The notes under the pieces: generated by a model | Told to the model about the DNA's origin: nothing | What the model saw: only the letters and a program-made list of their open reading frames with translations | Databases searched by the model: none | Shown here: piece after piece, positions 50,561 through 62,123 of the stretch | Layout of the letters: every line of letters starts with the position of its first letter | Position numbering within the stretch: position 1 is the stretch's first letter | Source of the DNA: Campylorhamphus procurvoides | Taxonomy: Eukaryota > Chordata > Aves > Passeriformes > Dendrocolaptidae | Assembly: GCA_013396655.1 (NCBI GenBank) | Contig: WBMV01003351.1 | Coordinates: 372,001 to 436,000, forward strand | Direction: 5' to 3' | DNA: 64,000 bases | Program-made: the position numbers and the translations under genes

Positions 50561-50825
50561 AACAGAATCATGGAATATCCTGAGTTGGAAGGGACCAACA
50601 AAGAATATTGAAGTTCAACTCTTGTCCCTGCACAAGACAGCCCCAAGAGTCACGCCAGGTGCCTGAGAGTATTGTCCGAACACATCTTGAACTCTGTCAG
50701 GCTTGGTGCTGTGACCACTTCCCTGAGAAGCCCGTTCCAGTGCCCAACCACCCTCTGGGTAATGAACCTTTTTCTAATATTCAAGCTACACCTCCCCTGA
50801 CACAGCGTCATGCCATTCTCTTTGT
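50561..50825 (-). mobile_element. CR1 LINE 3' end, antisense, 5'-truncated
   Basis: The complement of the CR1 3' end opens at the left ('gaatcatggaatatcctgag', 'ttggaagggacc'). It continues with the complement of the ORF2 C-terminus: 'cttccctgagaagcccgttc', 'cagtgcccaaccaccctctg' and, near 50770, 'ttttctaatattcaagctac'. The copy is about 265 bp long, as expected for strong 5' truncation. The plus frame at 50608-50847 is its shadow. Confidence 0.92.
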
Positions 50826-52654
50826 TCATATATTAACATATTATTAAATTCCATATTTCTTCGTGAAAGTTAAACATGTCTATGTGCTTCAATGCAGTGG
50901 GTTTTTTTTCTAAAATGTACAATAGTGCATTATCCCTGCTTCCACTTTTTTTCTCTTTTTTTTTCTTAATTTTTCCTTAACAGTCTATCTTATGATAACC
51001 TGCATCTTAAAATTCATTAGCTGCATAAATCAAATTTCCATTGAAAATTACCAAAGCACAGATGTACTGCCACTGTGTAAACCTTCTGCACAGTAGATAT
51101 GAAAACCAAGACAAGGAGGTCTAAATTTTCTGAATTTTCACACTTGTGAACTAAATTAATTTTTGTGGAGTATATTCATCTGTAAGACATAGTTTGGCAT
51201 GCCTACCCCTTGATTTACAAAAGAATGCAATGTTCTTTTCCTTGCTTTTAACTTAAAAGCTGTCTATAATCTCATTTGTTTTTATTTTCCTGGGTTTATA
51301 TCTTTTGTTTCCAGGGCTTGATCTTTATAGGAAAGACAGCTGCCATTTAATGAAACTGTTACGAGGCAGACTAGAGAACTTTAAATTCTACTTTTTTTTA
51401 AAGCTTCTATTAAAGAAAACTGCAACTCAAAATGAAACTAGCTGTTGCTGGGTGCTCACTCAGATGTGAGAAAAGAAAAAAAATAAAATATATCATCACA
51501 TGAAAGTACAGTAAGTGAAATACTCAATGTCTTAGCAGTTTAAGATCCATGCAGCCCTGATGCCTATATGAGTCATTAGAGTTGTGACAGTTACATAACT
51601 TTTGTAAGCCATATGAGTCTTCCTGTACATGCTCCATTCGGGTTTTGCTAGGCCAGTGTTCTTTGCATGGACATTATTTTAGAAATGAAATATCATTGTT
51701 TTCAACAATTACATATAAGAACTGAGTATCATAATAGGTACTTTACATTTATACTGGAAATGTCAAAATTTTCTTCACTGACTTCAAAGATTCTCATGAT
51801 TTTTGAGTGTCTGTTCCAGCCATCATCTTTATCATCTCATAGAGGTATATTCAAGTGATACATTAAGATTTCAATATGACACCCAAATTCACTGAGAACT
51901 TTTAGGGATTTGCAGTTCAGGATTAAAATCAGAACAGATATGTGATGACTCCTATTTTTCTTGTTTTGTTTAAATTTGTTTTTCCCTTAAGAAAACAAAT
52001 GTTACATTTCACAGACTAGTATGTGATAAAGTTCACACTCCGGTGTGACTTCACACTTTGTTTCCTCTTCACAACTGTTCAATGAAGGACTATATTTGAT
52101 TAAATAGAAAAAAAAAGAAACTTCACGTTTTTCTTTTTTGATCTGAAATCTATCTTACTCTTAAATAACTTCACCATTAAGTATTTAAGGCTTTAATTTC
52201 AGTCATGAACTGTTTCTCATATTGGTTAGATACACAAACTCTACAGTTTTGGACCCTGTAATAAATACCTAAATTCTTCATTAAAAGCACTCCCAAATAC
52301 CTACTCCTGATCCCATTCTTTTGGTACATAACTATTTCTGCTGAGCTTCATTTACTTTGTGAAACTTCATACTTTCAAGGCAGGGAAACACTATTCTAAA
52401 AGATTTTTTTCTTAAAATTACGTGTCCTCTAGTACTAAGGAAAAAAAAAACCAGCCATACTTGAAAAATAAGAGCTAAATTTTCTGTAATGTCAAATATT
52501 CAGTTCCTGATTGATCTGAATAATTTTATTCAAACTTCCATTTTTTTATGTTGCCTTAGTTTTTGTTTGCCTATACTTCCTCTTGGCCTGAACCAATGCT
52601 TTGCAATGGAAATGCTGCAATCTATACTGGAAAAGATGGATGAATACATGACAT
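50826..52654. other. AT-rich unassigned DNA
   Basis: No gene or repeat family recognised. A pyrimidine-rich stretch at about 50940-50985 and a near-palindrome 'tcacactccggtgtga' near 52033 are the only structures noticed. Confidence 0.55.
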
Positions 52655-53222
52655 AGCCAGCAGGTCAAGGACGTTCTTTGTTTCCCTCTGCTCTGCTCCC
52701 ACAAGGTTCCACCTGGAGTAAGGCATCCGACTCTGGGTTTCATGGCAAAAGAAAGACATGGACCTGATGGATCAGGTCCAGAGAGGGGACACTAAGATGA
52801 TCAGAGCACTGGAGCACGTCTCTGATGAAGGCAAACTGAAGGAGTTGGTGCTGTTCAGCTTGGAGGAGATAAGGCTCTGGGGAAACCTTAGAGCAGTCTT
52901 TCAATACCTAAAGGGGGATTGTAAAAAAGATGGAGAGTGACATATTATTAGGGAGTGTAGTGATAAGACAAAGGGCAATGGTTTCAAACTAAAAGAGAGC
53001 AGATTTAGATTAGAATTTAGGAGGAAATTCTTTACTCAGAGAGTGGTGGAATACTGGAACATGCCCATAGAACTGATGTCCCATCCCTGGAAATGTTCAA
53101 GGCCAGATTGGAGCCTCTGAGTGACATGGTCTAGTGAACAGTGTCCCTGCCCATGGCAGGGGGGTTGGAAGTAGATGATTTTAAGGTCTCTTCCAACACA
53201 AACCATTCTATGAGTCTATGAT
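52655..53222 (+). mobile_element. CR1 LINE (+), ORF2 C-terminus and complete 3' end
   Basis: A plus-strand CR1 of about 570 bp. It begins near 'acatagccagcaggtcaagg' and continues with 'agaaagacatggacctgatg' (52751 onward), the C-terminal ORF2 block. The open frame 52758-52940 covers this block ('FSLEEIRLWGNLRAVFQYLK'). Then come 'gaaattctttactcagagag' (53026 onward) and the 3' end 'gtccctgcccatggcagggg' and 'aaccattctatgagtctatg'. The terminal octamer repeat is intact. Frameshifts make it non-coding. Confidence 0.95.
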
Positions 53223-55406
53223 ATGTGATATATTGCAATGATAGAAAGCACTGTTACACAGGCATGAACTCTAAAACCATGAGGAAACTAGAAAATGGAA
53301 TAATAGACTGCAATGATCCTGGCATAGTATACACCTTGAAAGACACTGGTCTGGTTCTTCATAAAGTATATAAGCCTGCACTATCCTATTACAGTAACTG
53401 AAGCTTAACTAGCAGAAATAAAACAAGAAAAAAAACCAAAAAACACATCATAAAACACTATTTCTGCTGATGAAAGTGCTTTTGTCTTGGTAACTAAGGC
53501 AGCTCTTTCTTCTAAATGGATGCTTTTTCCTAAGTAGGTATTCCAGAATGCTGACTTCTAAAGTTAGTACAAAGTTTATCTGAACAATTCAAAGGTAAGA
53601 GTGCCCGTAAATCTTGACAGGAAATTTGTCATACACAGGTGTTTTGGTTTTGGAAATGCTGTAAGAAATGGCTCTCTTGAAAATTTTTTGATATATATAT
53701 CCTTCCTACAGGTCTAAAGAATAGGGGAGTTTCATTAATTATTTCTGCACATGAAATTTAGTTTTAACACTAGATGAAGTTGGAGAACAAGGATTAAAAA
53801 AATTATCAATCAAAACTGGTAAATAAAATAGATTATCTCATGTACATTTGTAGTTTTAAATTTTAGCTGAATGCAGATACTTGCCTAGGCAAGATAGTCA
53901 ACATATTACAGAACTGGAAATAAATCAGTTTCACTCAAGACTTTCAAATACACAACAATGTATTTGAATAAGTGAGTGTCATCTTAAAAGTTGCAGTTCA
54001 TTCACAGATTTATGGCATGAAAAATGTAATACAGGACAGCTAGCAGCACAAGACAATTTACAGGAGTCTTCATGTGTTGCGGAGCAATTATTATGTTCTT
54101 TATCCAGAGCCTGTGAAATGCTCTCTTGACAAAATGGTATAGATTTGAACATTTTGTCATTATAGGTATCATGCATATCAAACAAAAGGAAGATTTACAG
54201 TGCCCAGGGATAATAAATGAAATGCATTTTCAACCCAGAATTTTGAGACAATTATAACATTCATAAATCTCAGACATTTTTTATTGCACGTCTATAAACC
54301 AAAGAACCTGAATCACAGTGGGGATCACAATGTAATACTGTCTTTTGAGGATCATGTACTATCAAGCTTCATATGTGATGTCACAAAGATGTTCATGTTG
54401 CGGATGGAAATGAGAGGAGATTTGAGGGCTTTCCATGACGAACTTTTTGATAGATTCTTCAGAATTCTGATGTTAATGCCAGGAGAATTAATTAATTGTT
54501 GTGACAAAAAAACACCACCAACAACCACCACCATCAAATCACTTTCTTTCTAATGGGAGAAAAGAAGAGAAGAGGGAAATAAGTGTGCCAGTGCTAGGTA
54601 GAAGTAGCCTAGAAAGTCACTGAAGCATATTTAAATGATGAAATTAAACATCTGGAGAGTCAGGCAGTAACTTCAGAGAGATTGCTGTAGTGAACCACAT
54701 CAGGACCACCTGTCAGTTAGTAAAAGAGCTCAGAGGAAATGAAAAAAAAAAAAAAAACATGAGTCAAAAGAAAAGTAATAAGAGAAAAGTAACCTCAGAT
54801 TATGATTTATTCTAATAGAGAGAATGCCTGCTGCAATAGATTAACAATCACACTCCCCAAATCCCAGGAAATAACTGTCAAAATCAAGACTATTTCCTTA
54901 ACATCTTCAAAGCTGTAATCACACAAAAAATGAGTGGGATGGTGGAATACATCAACAAGCCAGGTGTACAAAAAATAGTTTATGTAGGTTGAGGTGTTAC
55001 AGCAAAGATGCTTTTGGGACCGAAGTTTTCAGGTCACTGTGTTACTTCTCAAAACAGGCAATCTCTCACTGTTAAAGACTTGTTGAAGCAAGGGCCTGCC
55101 ATTAATTGTTGCAAGGCTTTACAATGAAATGCGTTTGAAGTTACTTTACGCATATTTTGATGCAAAGGATTAAAGATAACATAAAAAGGAGGAAAGTGTA
55201 TGAAGCACTTACATGCATTCTTTGCACTGAGATGGATAACCTAAGGTCAATATAGCTTTCATATACCTTCAGGGAGGCATATTAGTTTGAGACTGCTCAG
55301 CATGGTGTTTTAAGAAGTGTTGCTGTAGGCCTTTCATGAATTTGTAGATTTTTATACTTCTAGGTATACTTCTCACATATAGCATAGCTAACAACCTCTG
55401 ACCCTG
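53223..55406. other. AT-rich unassigned DNA
   Basis: No gene recognised. It contains an A16 run at 54742-54757 and a short CAC/CAA-rich stretch at 54512-54534. Confidence 0.55.
54742..54757. repeat. A16 homopolymer
   Basis: A run of 16 A residues in purine-rich DNA, with no associated retroposon body. Confidence 0.9.
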
Positions 55407-55547
55407 TGTTAGCTGTCTTAAGGGTCAGATAATAGCTGGAACACTGTGCAAGGAAAACATGTACCAGAGCTAAGGCAACTAGATACCATGTTAGTCAAAT
55501 CAAGAAAGCAAAGCCCAGCAACCTTGGAGAAGCTCCAATAAGGCAAA

Positions 55548-55563
55548 GAGGTCTTAAGACCTC
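55548..55563. repeat. 16-bp perfect palindrome GAGGTCTTAAGACCTC
   Basis: Fully self-complementary with no spacer, located within the possible LTR. Confidence 0.95.
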
Positions 55564-55750
55564 CAACTCAGTTGTAGGAGAGGCGTGCCATGAGGCGGAA
55601 CCAAGGGAAGTTCTGGGCATGGACAAATCTTAGATTGGATGGGACCTTTAGACATGATAATTGAGTATAGTTACAAAATTAGCATGCTGCCATGTAGACG
55701 AGGCTTTTCCCTGCTTTCTCCAGCTCTCCTACACTTTATTGACATTTTTC

Positions 55751-55772
55751 CTCTCTCTCACACACACACACA
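55751..55772. repeat. (CT)4(CA)7 microsatellite
   Basis: A compound dinucleotide repeat immediately before the GC-rich block. Confidence 0.9.
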
Positions 55773-55863
55773 CTGCTGCCCAGCCTGGTGGGGTGCCCGG
55801 TGTTCCCCCTCCGAAAGGGGAGGGGGGGAAGGAGCTCAGAGGAGCTCTGCTTGCAAAAGGGGG

Positions 55864-55907
55864 NNNNNNNNNNNNNNNNNNNNNNNNNNNNNNNNNNNNN
55901 NNNNNNN
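55864..55907. other. Assembly gap (44 N)
   Basis: Unknown bases between 'tgcaaaaggggg' and 'ctcttttatactcc'. The frames spanning it at 55639-55982 are artefacts of translating through N. The upstream G-rich sequence suggests a sequencing-difficult GC-rich segment. Confidence 0.99.
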
Positions 55908-56024
55908 CTCTTTTATACTCCTTTATATTCTGTACCCCGAAACCCTATAAGTAAAGAACTCTTCTCTGCTTTACCCATATAAAGTTGTATTGGAAAGGTT
56001 TTCTCCCCCTTCCTTAAGGCAACA

Positions 56025-57218
56025 GAAGACACAATTCTTTTCCCTAGATGCCTTATAAAATTTTAAATATCTTGTCCCTATATAATGCTTACAATTTCAA
56101 ATCAGATATCTTTATTGCCATATGGTTGTTAGTTTCACCAGTTTACTGATCTTGTCAGCTAATGTACTACCCACAACATCCTTCATTTAAAGTTTTTAAT
56201 TACTGGAGGTACATTAATAGAGATAGTTATGTTTGCAATGCAGAATATGTGGAAGTTCCAATCTGGTTTTCAATCTAATTTTCTCCTCCAGATAATTTAT
56301 GGAGAGTATCGTACTGATATCTCTCTATATTCAACAAGTGGATAGTTAGAGCTTAACACACTCAGTGGTTGTCATACTCAGTTTAGAAGAGTCAAAATCA
56401 GCTTAACAAAGTTATAAAACATTTAAACATGCTTAGTTCTAGGCTTAGAAAATCAGACCTCTTCCCTGATATTTTTAGCCTAAGATCATAGACTTGCCTA
56501 AACTCATAGTCCCATCACACTATTGTGTCAACTTTATCTTGGGAAGAAAAGACCCCAATAAAACCTTTATCTCTTTGTCATCTTTGCTCCTAGCCAGTCA
56601 ATTAGATGTTATCCTTTTCAAAAGCCATCTGTGTACTACCCTTAGCAGCCATCCAACTATTTACCAGGCTCTGAGGAGAGGACGGTGTGATTTCTGCATA
56701 ATGAACAAAGTCAAAACCAACATAATAATGTAAAAAATTCAGGTCTTCTCAGGTCAAGAACTAGCTGCATGGTTAGGAGAAGAGTTAAACCATAGTTTGT
56801 TAAACCTGAGCCTTTCATATTGCATGGTCTAAAGCACAAAATTCACTGTTAAGTGAATTTCCTGTCCTAAATATTGATGTGTTTAATCTACTTGGTGTAT
56901 TTTGCTTTTCTATTATTGCTGGTACTGCAAGTGTATTTCACACATTCTCCCTGTGTCTCCCTTCCCTGTAATCTTATGTATCAGATATTAAGACTGATTT
57001 GAGAAGGACTGATGAGAATCCATCTACGACAAAGAAAATATCTTGTCTATGGAAAAGATTGGAACGGTCAGTTTTGCAAAGAAATTAAAAAAAAATTAAA
57101 AAAAAGGTGCACCACAGCTAATGAAGCTGACTTTGTATTCCAGGTACTTGTTTCAAAGGATATGATTGTTTGCAAGAAAGAATATATTTACACTGACTCT
57201 CTCTCTGTATGCTGGTAG
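56025..57218. other. Unassigned DNA upstream of the candidate exon
   Basis: No recognisable repeat or exon. Its last ~30 bases form a plausible splice-acceptor region for the exon that follows. Confidence 0.5.
57193..57218 (+). promoter_or_regulatory. Putative splice acceptor region
   Basis: CTGAC followed by a CT-rich tract and a terminal TAG, immediately before the candidate exon. Confidence 0.42.
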
Positions 57219-57359
57219 AGTGTGCAGATAGATCCAAAAACATTTTTGAAGATTTCAAAATTAATACTACTCTGTCAGATGAAACATATGATTGTATGGA
57301 TATAGAGGAGTTGGATCTGCAAAGAGAAGTCTTTGTTTCCTCACTAGATGATGAAACAG
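57219..57359 (+). CDS. Candidate internal coding exon of an unidentified gene
   Basis: This 141-bp open segment has full splice grammar. A branch-point-like CTGAC lies at 57193-57197, about 22 nt before the acceptor. It is followed by a CT-rich tract, TAG at 57216-57218, and the donor CAG|GTATTA with intron start at 57360. The frame enters and leaves in phase 1, so the exon is symmetric. The product is acidic and hydrophilic, unlike the Lys/Phe/Ile-rich chance frames elsewhere, and includes 'DRSKNIFEDFKINTTLSDET' then 'YDCMDIEELD' and 'SSLDDET'. The open frame containing it spans 57209-57442. I recognise no family; no membrane segment is visible. An alternative acceptor (AG at 57226-57227) would shorten the exon by 9 bp and keep the frame. 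No partner exon was found in the window, so it could be a pseudo-exon. Confidence 0.42.
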
Positions 57360-58771
57360 GTATTATAAAGATATGCTTTTTATACCATTTTTTGCTGGCT
57401 GTGTCTATATCAAACAATGGAAATTTGTTGCATTTATTTTGAAATATATGTGAACATCTCAGGAATGGATTTCCTTCAACTTTAAATTAATTTTATTTAA
57501 TTAAACCTTACTGAACTATTTTTCCTAAGGTCACCAATGTTTCAAGTGTCAAGATCTTAAATCCCTGCTGTATCAAATTTATTTTGGACATTCCTGCCAT
57601 AAGAATGCTTTGAAAGTAGATACATTTTTTTCTATTACTAGAGGACAGTACATATAGAACAAATAGAAAGAGGACAGAAAATTGACAGAATTCAATTCGC
57701 TTCTGATTGTGTAATTCATTTGTTATTATTTTATTAACCCTGATGTTACATAAGAAATTTCAGTAATCCAATTGTACCTCAAGTTTAGCTCCCTTAATGG
57801 GTTCCTTGACAAGCTTGAGCTCATATAGCTTGCCATCAACTTATGTTCACTCTTCCTATGCAGTTACTCTCAGCATTATGTGAATTAGGTCCTGCGATGG
57901 CTCATTGCTCTTGCTCTCTCAGAGAGCACTTCAGTGGATTTCTATTACCTACTTAATAAATTTACTGTATATTTCTGGTAGGAGTCCTAGAAATGGATCC
58001 TACTTTTGGAGAGGTCCAGAGGCATGTCAAACAAAGCTCAGCACATTTCTTGCCCAATTTCAGTGTAAAGGGGAAAACCAACGATGTTTCCATGATAGTA
58101 AAATAGATCAAACAACGTGGGTTTGACAGTGAGCTACTTGCTCTGACAAATCAAATTCAGTGAATCTTAATGAACATCACTTAACATCTTTGTATCTAGC
58201 ACCTTATTGCTTTATTGGATGTTTTGATCCAATGCCAGATCCATGTGTTTCCAAACGCTTTTCCTGCAAACAGAAGTAATATATTGAATCATGCTGGCTC
58301 ATCACAATTATGGTGGTGTGCAGGTTTCTCTCACTACATTTCTAGCCTTATTTCCACAAATCTGGAATGGAGTTGAAAAATAATATTTTATTTATGTTCT
58401 TCTGGTCATTTTAACTACCAGAAGGGAACTAAATGAGAACGTTTTGCACGTTCATGTAAGAATCTGGAATGACTGGGAGATGCTGTTCTACAGTCTATTA
58501 ACCCATCCTCCTTCCTCATATTATTGCATATTACATGCATGTTAGAGTTCACTGACTGTAACTTCTTGACTCTTCTATCAGACAGGTTTCTTTTCATGAT
58601 GAAATTTTCTTCCTTAATAAAGGATTATGTTTTTTGAGTGAAACAAAACCACAGTAGTCTTCTTAAACTTCAAGGAATTTGTGGAATTTGTGTTTTGGTA
58701 TCTTTGTATCTGTCACCTGAAAGGTATTGTTCTTTCACAACAAACACAGACGTTAATGTTTTCCTTCTTTG

Positions 58772-58795
58772 GTGTGTGTGTGTGTGTGTGTGTGT
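58772..58795. repeat. (GT)12 microsatellite
   Basis: A perfect GT run of 24 bp followed by a T/G-rich tract. The several short frames at 58638-58929 on both strands arise from it. Confidence 0.95.
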
Positions 58796-58800
58796 TATAT

Positions 58801-58849
58801 TTTTGTGGGGGTTTTGTTTGTTTTGTTTTGTTTTTGTTTGCTTGTTTGC
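58801..58849. repeat. (TTTTG)n-like T/G-rich tract
   Basis: 'ttttgttttgtttttgtttg' and a neighbouring 'gtgggggttttg'. Confidence 0.9.
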
Positions 58850-60150
58850 AGCCAGTGATGTACCACCTGATATCACATTCACTTTTCAATAATATTCTGA
58901 TAGAAAAGGACAATTTTCTTTTGAGGTAAAATTTTCATTAAACCATTATTTCCTGAAGTTTGGGAACTCAGATTGTATTGCTTTTTAAATTATCTTTTCC
59001 AGTCCTTTCTTCCTTGTACAATGGAATCATAAGTACTAAGCAGATATTGAACTTGGGATTACTTCCAGTCATTTTGAAGAATTCAAACTTTTTGTCCACC
59101 TTAAATTTTGCTTTTGGAGTGAAAATTTTCTTATTTAGGATCTAAAAATATAATGAAATTTTGGTTAATCACAGAACACAATAGCAAATTCTGTATAATG
59201 AGTGTTCACAGCAGTACTTCCAATAATTAGTTGCAAGCAATCTTGCCATGTACTATTATACATATTTATAGCAACAGTTTCTTGAATGTTATACCTCAAG
59301 GAAGGGACTTGTGCATTGACATAGTACCTTTTACAACCAAACCTGGATTCTGACTGTGGAGTCAAAAACTATCATATTGTAAGTACCTGTTAGATAGGTT
59401 TTTACTTTACATTTTTGTGGGTAATTTGGAAGTGGAAGAAATGGCTGAACCTCTTGACTCAGTCTGCAGTGAACTGTGTACTAGCAATATAAATAGGACA
59501 AAATTTATTGATGTGGAGTACAAAATCATTTATGGACTAATATGATTTTTCTCTGTAAGCTGAGAACCACTGGAAATGACAGATGAGGAGAAAGCCCTAG
59601 GTATATTATGCAGTCATAGAGTGACCCTGTGTTATGACAAAAGAGAAAACAACTCTAAGTCAAGGAAATTTCAAAGGAGGTCCCTGCAAGAAAGATGTTT
59701 TTGTACAAGACCTTGCTGCAACTTCCTTCAGAAAGATGAGAAATTGAAAAGGGCTAGTAAAGAGGTATATGAATAGCATGGAAACAGAAAAGTTTTACTT
59801 CTTTGGGGAAATTAAACCTGATAAAGAATCTAAAAAAATATATATAATACATCAGTGTGGTGGGAAAATTAAGAATTCTTCAAGAAGAACGATAAAGGAA
59901 GGATGCAAACCGAATAAATTCAGACTGGAATTAAGCTGATACAAATCCCTGGGGAATAATCTTGTGTTGAAATAGTGAGGAAGAAATGTTTGTTTTTAAG
60001 ATTGTGCTGTCATTAAAAGCACAATTGTATGTTAAAAATTACAGCCTCCAAACATTCTTTACCATTTGTTTTTATGTTGGTGGGTGCAAATGTATTAACC
60101 TACAAACATCAGAAAACAGTAACTTTCTTGTAAGTTATTGAGCTTTATAG

Positions 60151-60219
60151 TTGTTTTGGTTTTTTATTTGTTTGGGTTTTTTTGTTGCTGATGTTGTTGT
60201 TTTGTTTGTTTGTTTTTTT
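60151..60219. repeat. T/G-rich low-complexity tract
   Basis: Includes 'ttgttttggttttttatttg' and 'gttgttgttttgtttgtttg'. Confidence 0.9.
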
Positions 60220-61062
60220 CCTGGCACTTATGTTACCATGAAGAGAAATAACAGTATTTCCGGTAGAGGTATCCTCTGCCTGCTTTAAGCAGATCTGGTT
60301 GCAGCCTCTGAAGACTTCTTTTCTCAGATTAAAACTTCTTCACTGAAAAGATTTTCTTCCCTTGCACTCTAAAAACTGGTGTTTCGAGTTCTGTCTTGAT
60401 AAGTAAAATGTGATGACAAATATGAAAAATTATCTGCTCCTCCTTACTTGTGAAATTTTGAGTTATGGTTCAGCAGAATTGAATGTTTGCTAGTTCAAAA
60501 TTATTTGCATTCTCAACAATGTTGTTCATCAATTCCAGTATGACATGTACACCTGACGAGATGGAAACTTTGTTTTGTTTATTTTTAATTCATGAAATTT
60601 TCATACTTCATTGCTATTTTTAAAATTCCTTCATTGACAGAAAGTTATTTCTAAAGGCAATGAAAACTCATCTACACTGGATCATAAAGATCTTCTGTAA
60701 TGAACTAGAGCAGAACAAGACCTTCAACTCTATTATGTCATGGCTTTATTTGTTTAAGGCAAGAGAAATGATTTTAAATTGTTTGAACAAGGTCCAGTGC
60801 AGAGTGTCTTTATGTCAGCTGTTGTAAATTATTCTAATGGCAGAACTGACAGTTTCTCAAACCATTTTTTCCCTCCAGAATGCACTATTTTACTATAATC
60901 TGGAACTACTTCTTTTCTGTGCACTCTATATGCCACTGATTTTCTGCAACCAGCTCTTATTAAAAGCATGTCTATGCAAAAAACAGAATAGATTTGCACC
61001 TACTATGTGGCACTGGACCCAAAACTGAAACTGAAATTTATGTCATTTTGTGGAAATCTTGT

Positions 61063-61104
61063 AGAATCATAGAATAGCTTGTATTGGAAGGGCCTTAAAG
61101 ATCA
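61063..61104 (-). mobile_element. CR1 LINE 3'-terminal stub (42 bp), antisense
   Basis: 'agaatcatagaatagcttg' followed by 'tattggaagggccttaaaga' is the complement of the last ~40 bp of CR1. The sequence then switches abruptly to a T-rich tract, so this is an extremely short 5'-truncated insertion or a remnant after deletion. Confidence 0.85.
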
Positions 61105-61105
61105 A

Positions 61106-61195
61106 TTTTTTTTCTGTTTCTTGTTGTTTGTTTTCTTTTTTTTTTGTGTGTGAGTTTTGTTTGTTTTTGTTGGTTTGTTTTGTTCTGCTTTGTTA
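61106..61195. repeat. T/G-rich low-complexity tract
   Basis: T runs with TTTG and TTGTT units directly abut the CR1 stub. Confidence 0.9.
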
Positions 61196-62036
61196 CAGAA
61201 TTATGTATTATGAAATCTAATGTGTTCATCTTAAACAAGAAAAATCATTGATAAAAGGCAGTTAACGTTTTTTTCCATTATTTCAAATTCTCAGTTGTGT
61301 AGACAGGTTGAAAGTGCTTGTGTGGCCTTAAATGATTTTCCACGTATGTATTTCTATGAATGTGCTTGCATCTTCTCAAAATCAGTGATCTAGACAATTT
61401 TCTTAGGTCAAAATATATCATGCACCTAATTGAAAATATAAAATTGAGCTGCAGTTCCCACCTTGATCCTGCCATAGCTGTGGTGCTGACCCAAAGAACT
61501 AGTGAAATTTTTAGTCTTTCCTCTTTCTCTGATAGAGCTTGGATTAAACTGCTGATGTTTAGAAGTACTTATTATTCTGCTGTGTTCCCATATTAGCTAA
61601 AAGTCGTCTGTCTTTCAAATCAACCAAAAATGACACTGCCATATCAGAAACATGGTAACAATTCTTTGGATACATTACTTCTTTTGGATATTTATTGCAG
61701 ATCACTTTCTATTAATACTAACATAATTTAAAGAGAAGAGAAAAGAAAAGGAGTAGAAGGAAAAATATTTGTTAATGAAAGATCAGTCAAGGGATGCTAA
61801 ATTTGCCTAGGTGTTGAAAAAATCATTGTTTTTAAATGGCTACAGTCTGAGGAGAAGATATTTCGCATCTTGGAGATTTAAGAAAATTAAATAAGAAAAG
61901 AATTTGGGGTCTTATTTTTGAGAAATTGTTTTTGCTGTCTCTGATCCCAGAATACTAACTTTATGATGATTATGCCAACAGTACCAGACCTATATTTTTA
62001 CTAGTAAAAATACGAATATTTTAGGTTCTTCCACTT

Positions 62037-62123
62037 TTGTTTTTGTTTGGCTGGTTGGTTTGGATTTTTTTTTTATTTTGTTTTGGTTTGTGTTTTTGGG
62101 GTTTGGTTTGATTTTGGTTTTTT
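62037..62123. repeat. T/G-rich low-complexity tract
   Basis: Includes 'ggctggttggtttgg', T10 and 'ggggtttggtttgattttgg'. The frame at 62060-62287 starts inside it and is not a gene. Confidence 0.9.

Larger units (their letters stand above)
55407..56024 (+). mobile_element. Possible solo LTR, interrupted by an assembly gap
   Basis: A segment of raised GC content that starts TGTTAGCTGTCTTAAGG (55407 onward) and ends CCTTAAGGCAACA (56024). The ends are roughly inverted and have the TG...CA boundaries of an LTR. Inside, a TATA-rich stretch ('ttttatactcctttatattc', 55911-55930) is followed by 'ataagtaaagaactc', which resembles a TATA box plus polyadenylation region. No target-site duplication is evident and I do not recognise the family. 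The 44 unknown bases lie in the GC-rich middle. It may be some other GC-rich insertion. Confidence 0.35.
57360..61062. other. Unassigned DNA, possibly intronic
   Basis: No further exon was identified. It holds a (GT)n microsatellite and T/G-rich tracts listed separately. A 66-codon plus frame at 59576-59776 is charged and Cys-containing but has no acceptor/donor pair that I find convincing. Confidence 0.5.

Noticed and set aside
55639..55982. Open frames spanning the run of N
   Set aside because: They are artefacts of translating unknown bases; the flanks lack coding character.
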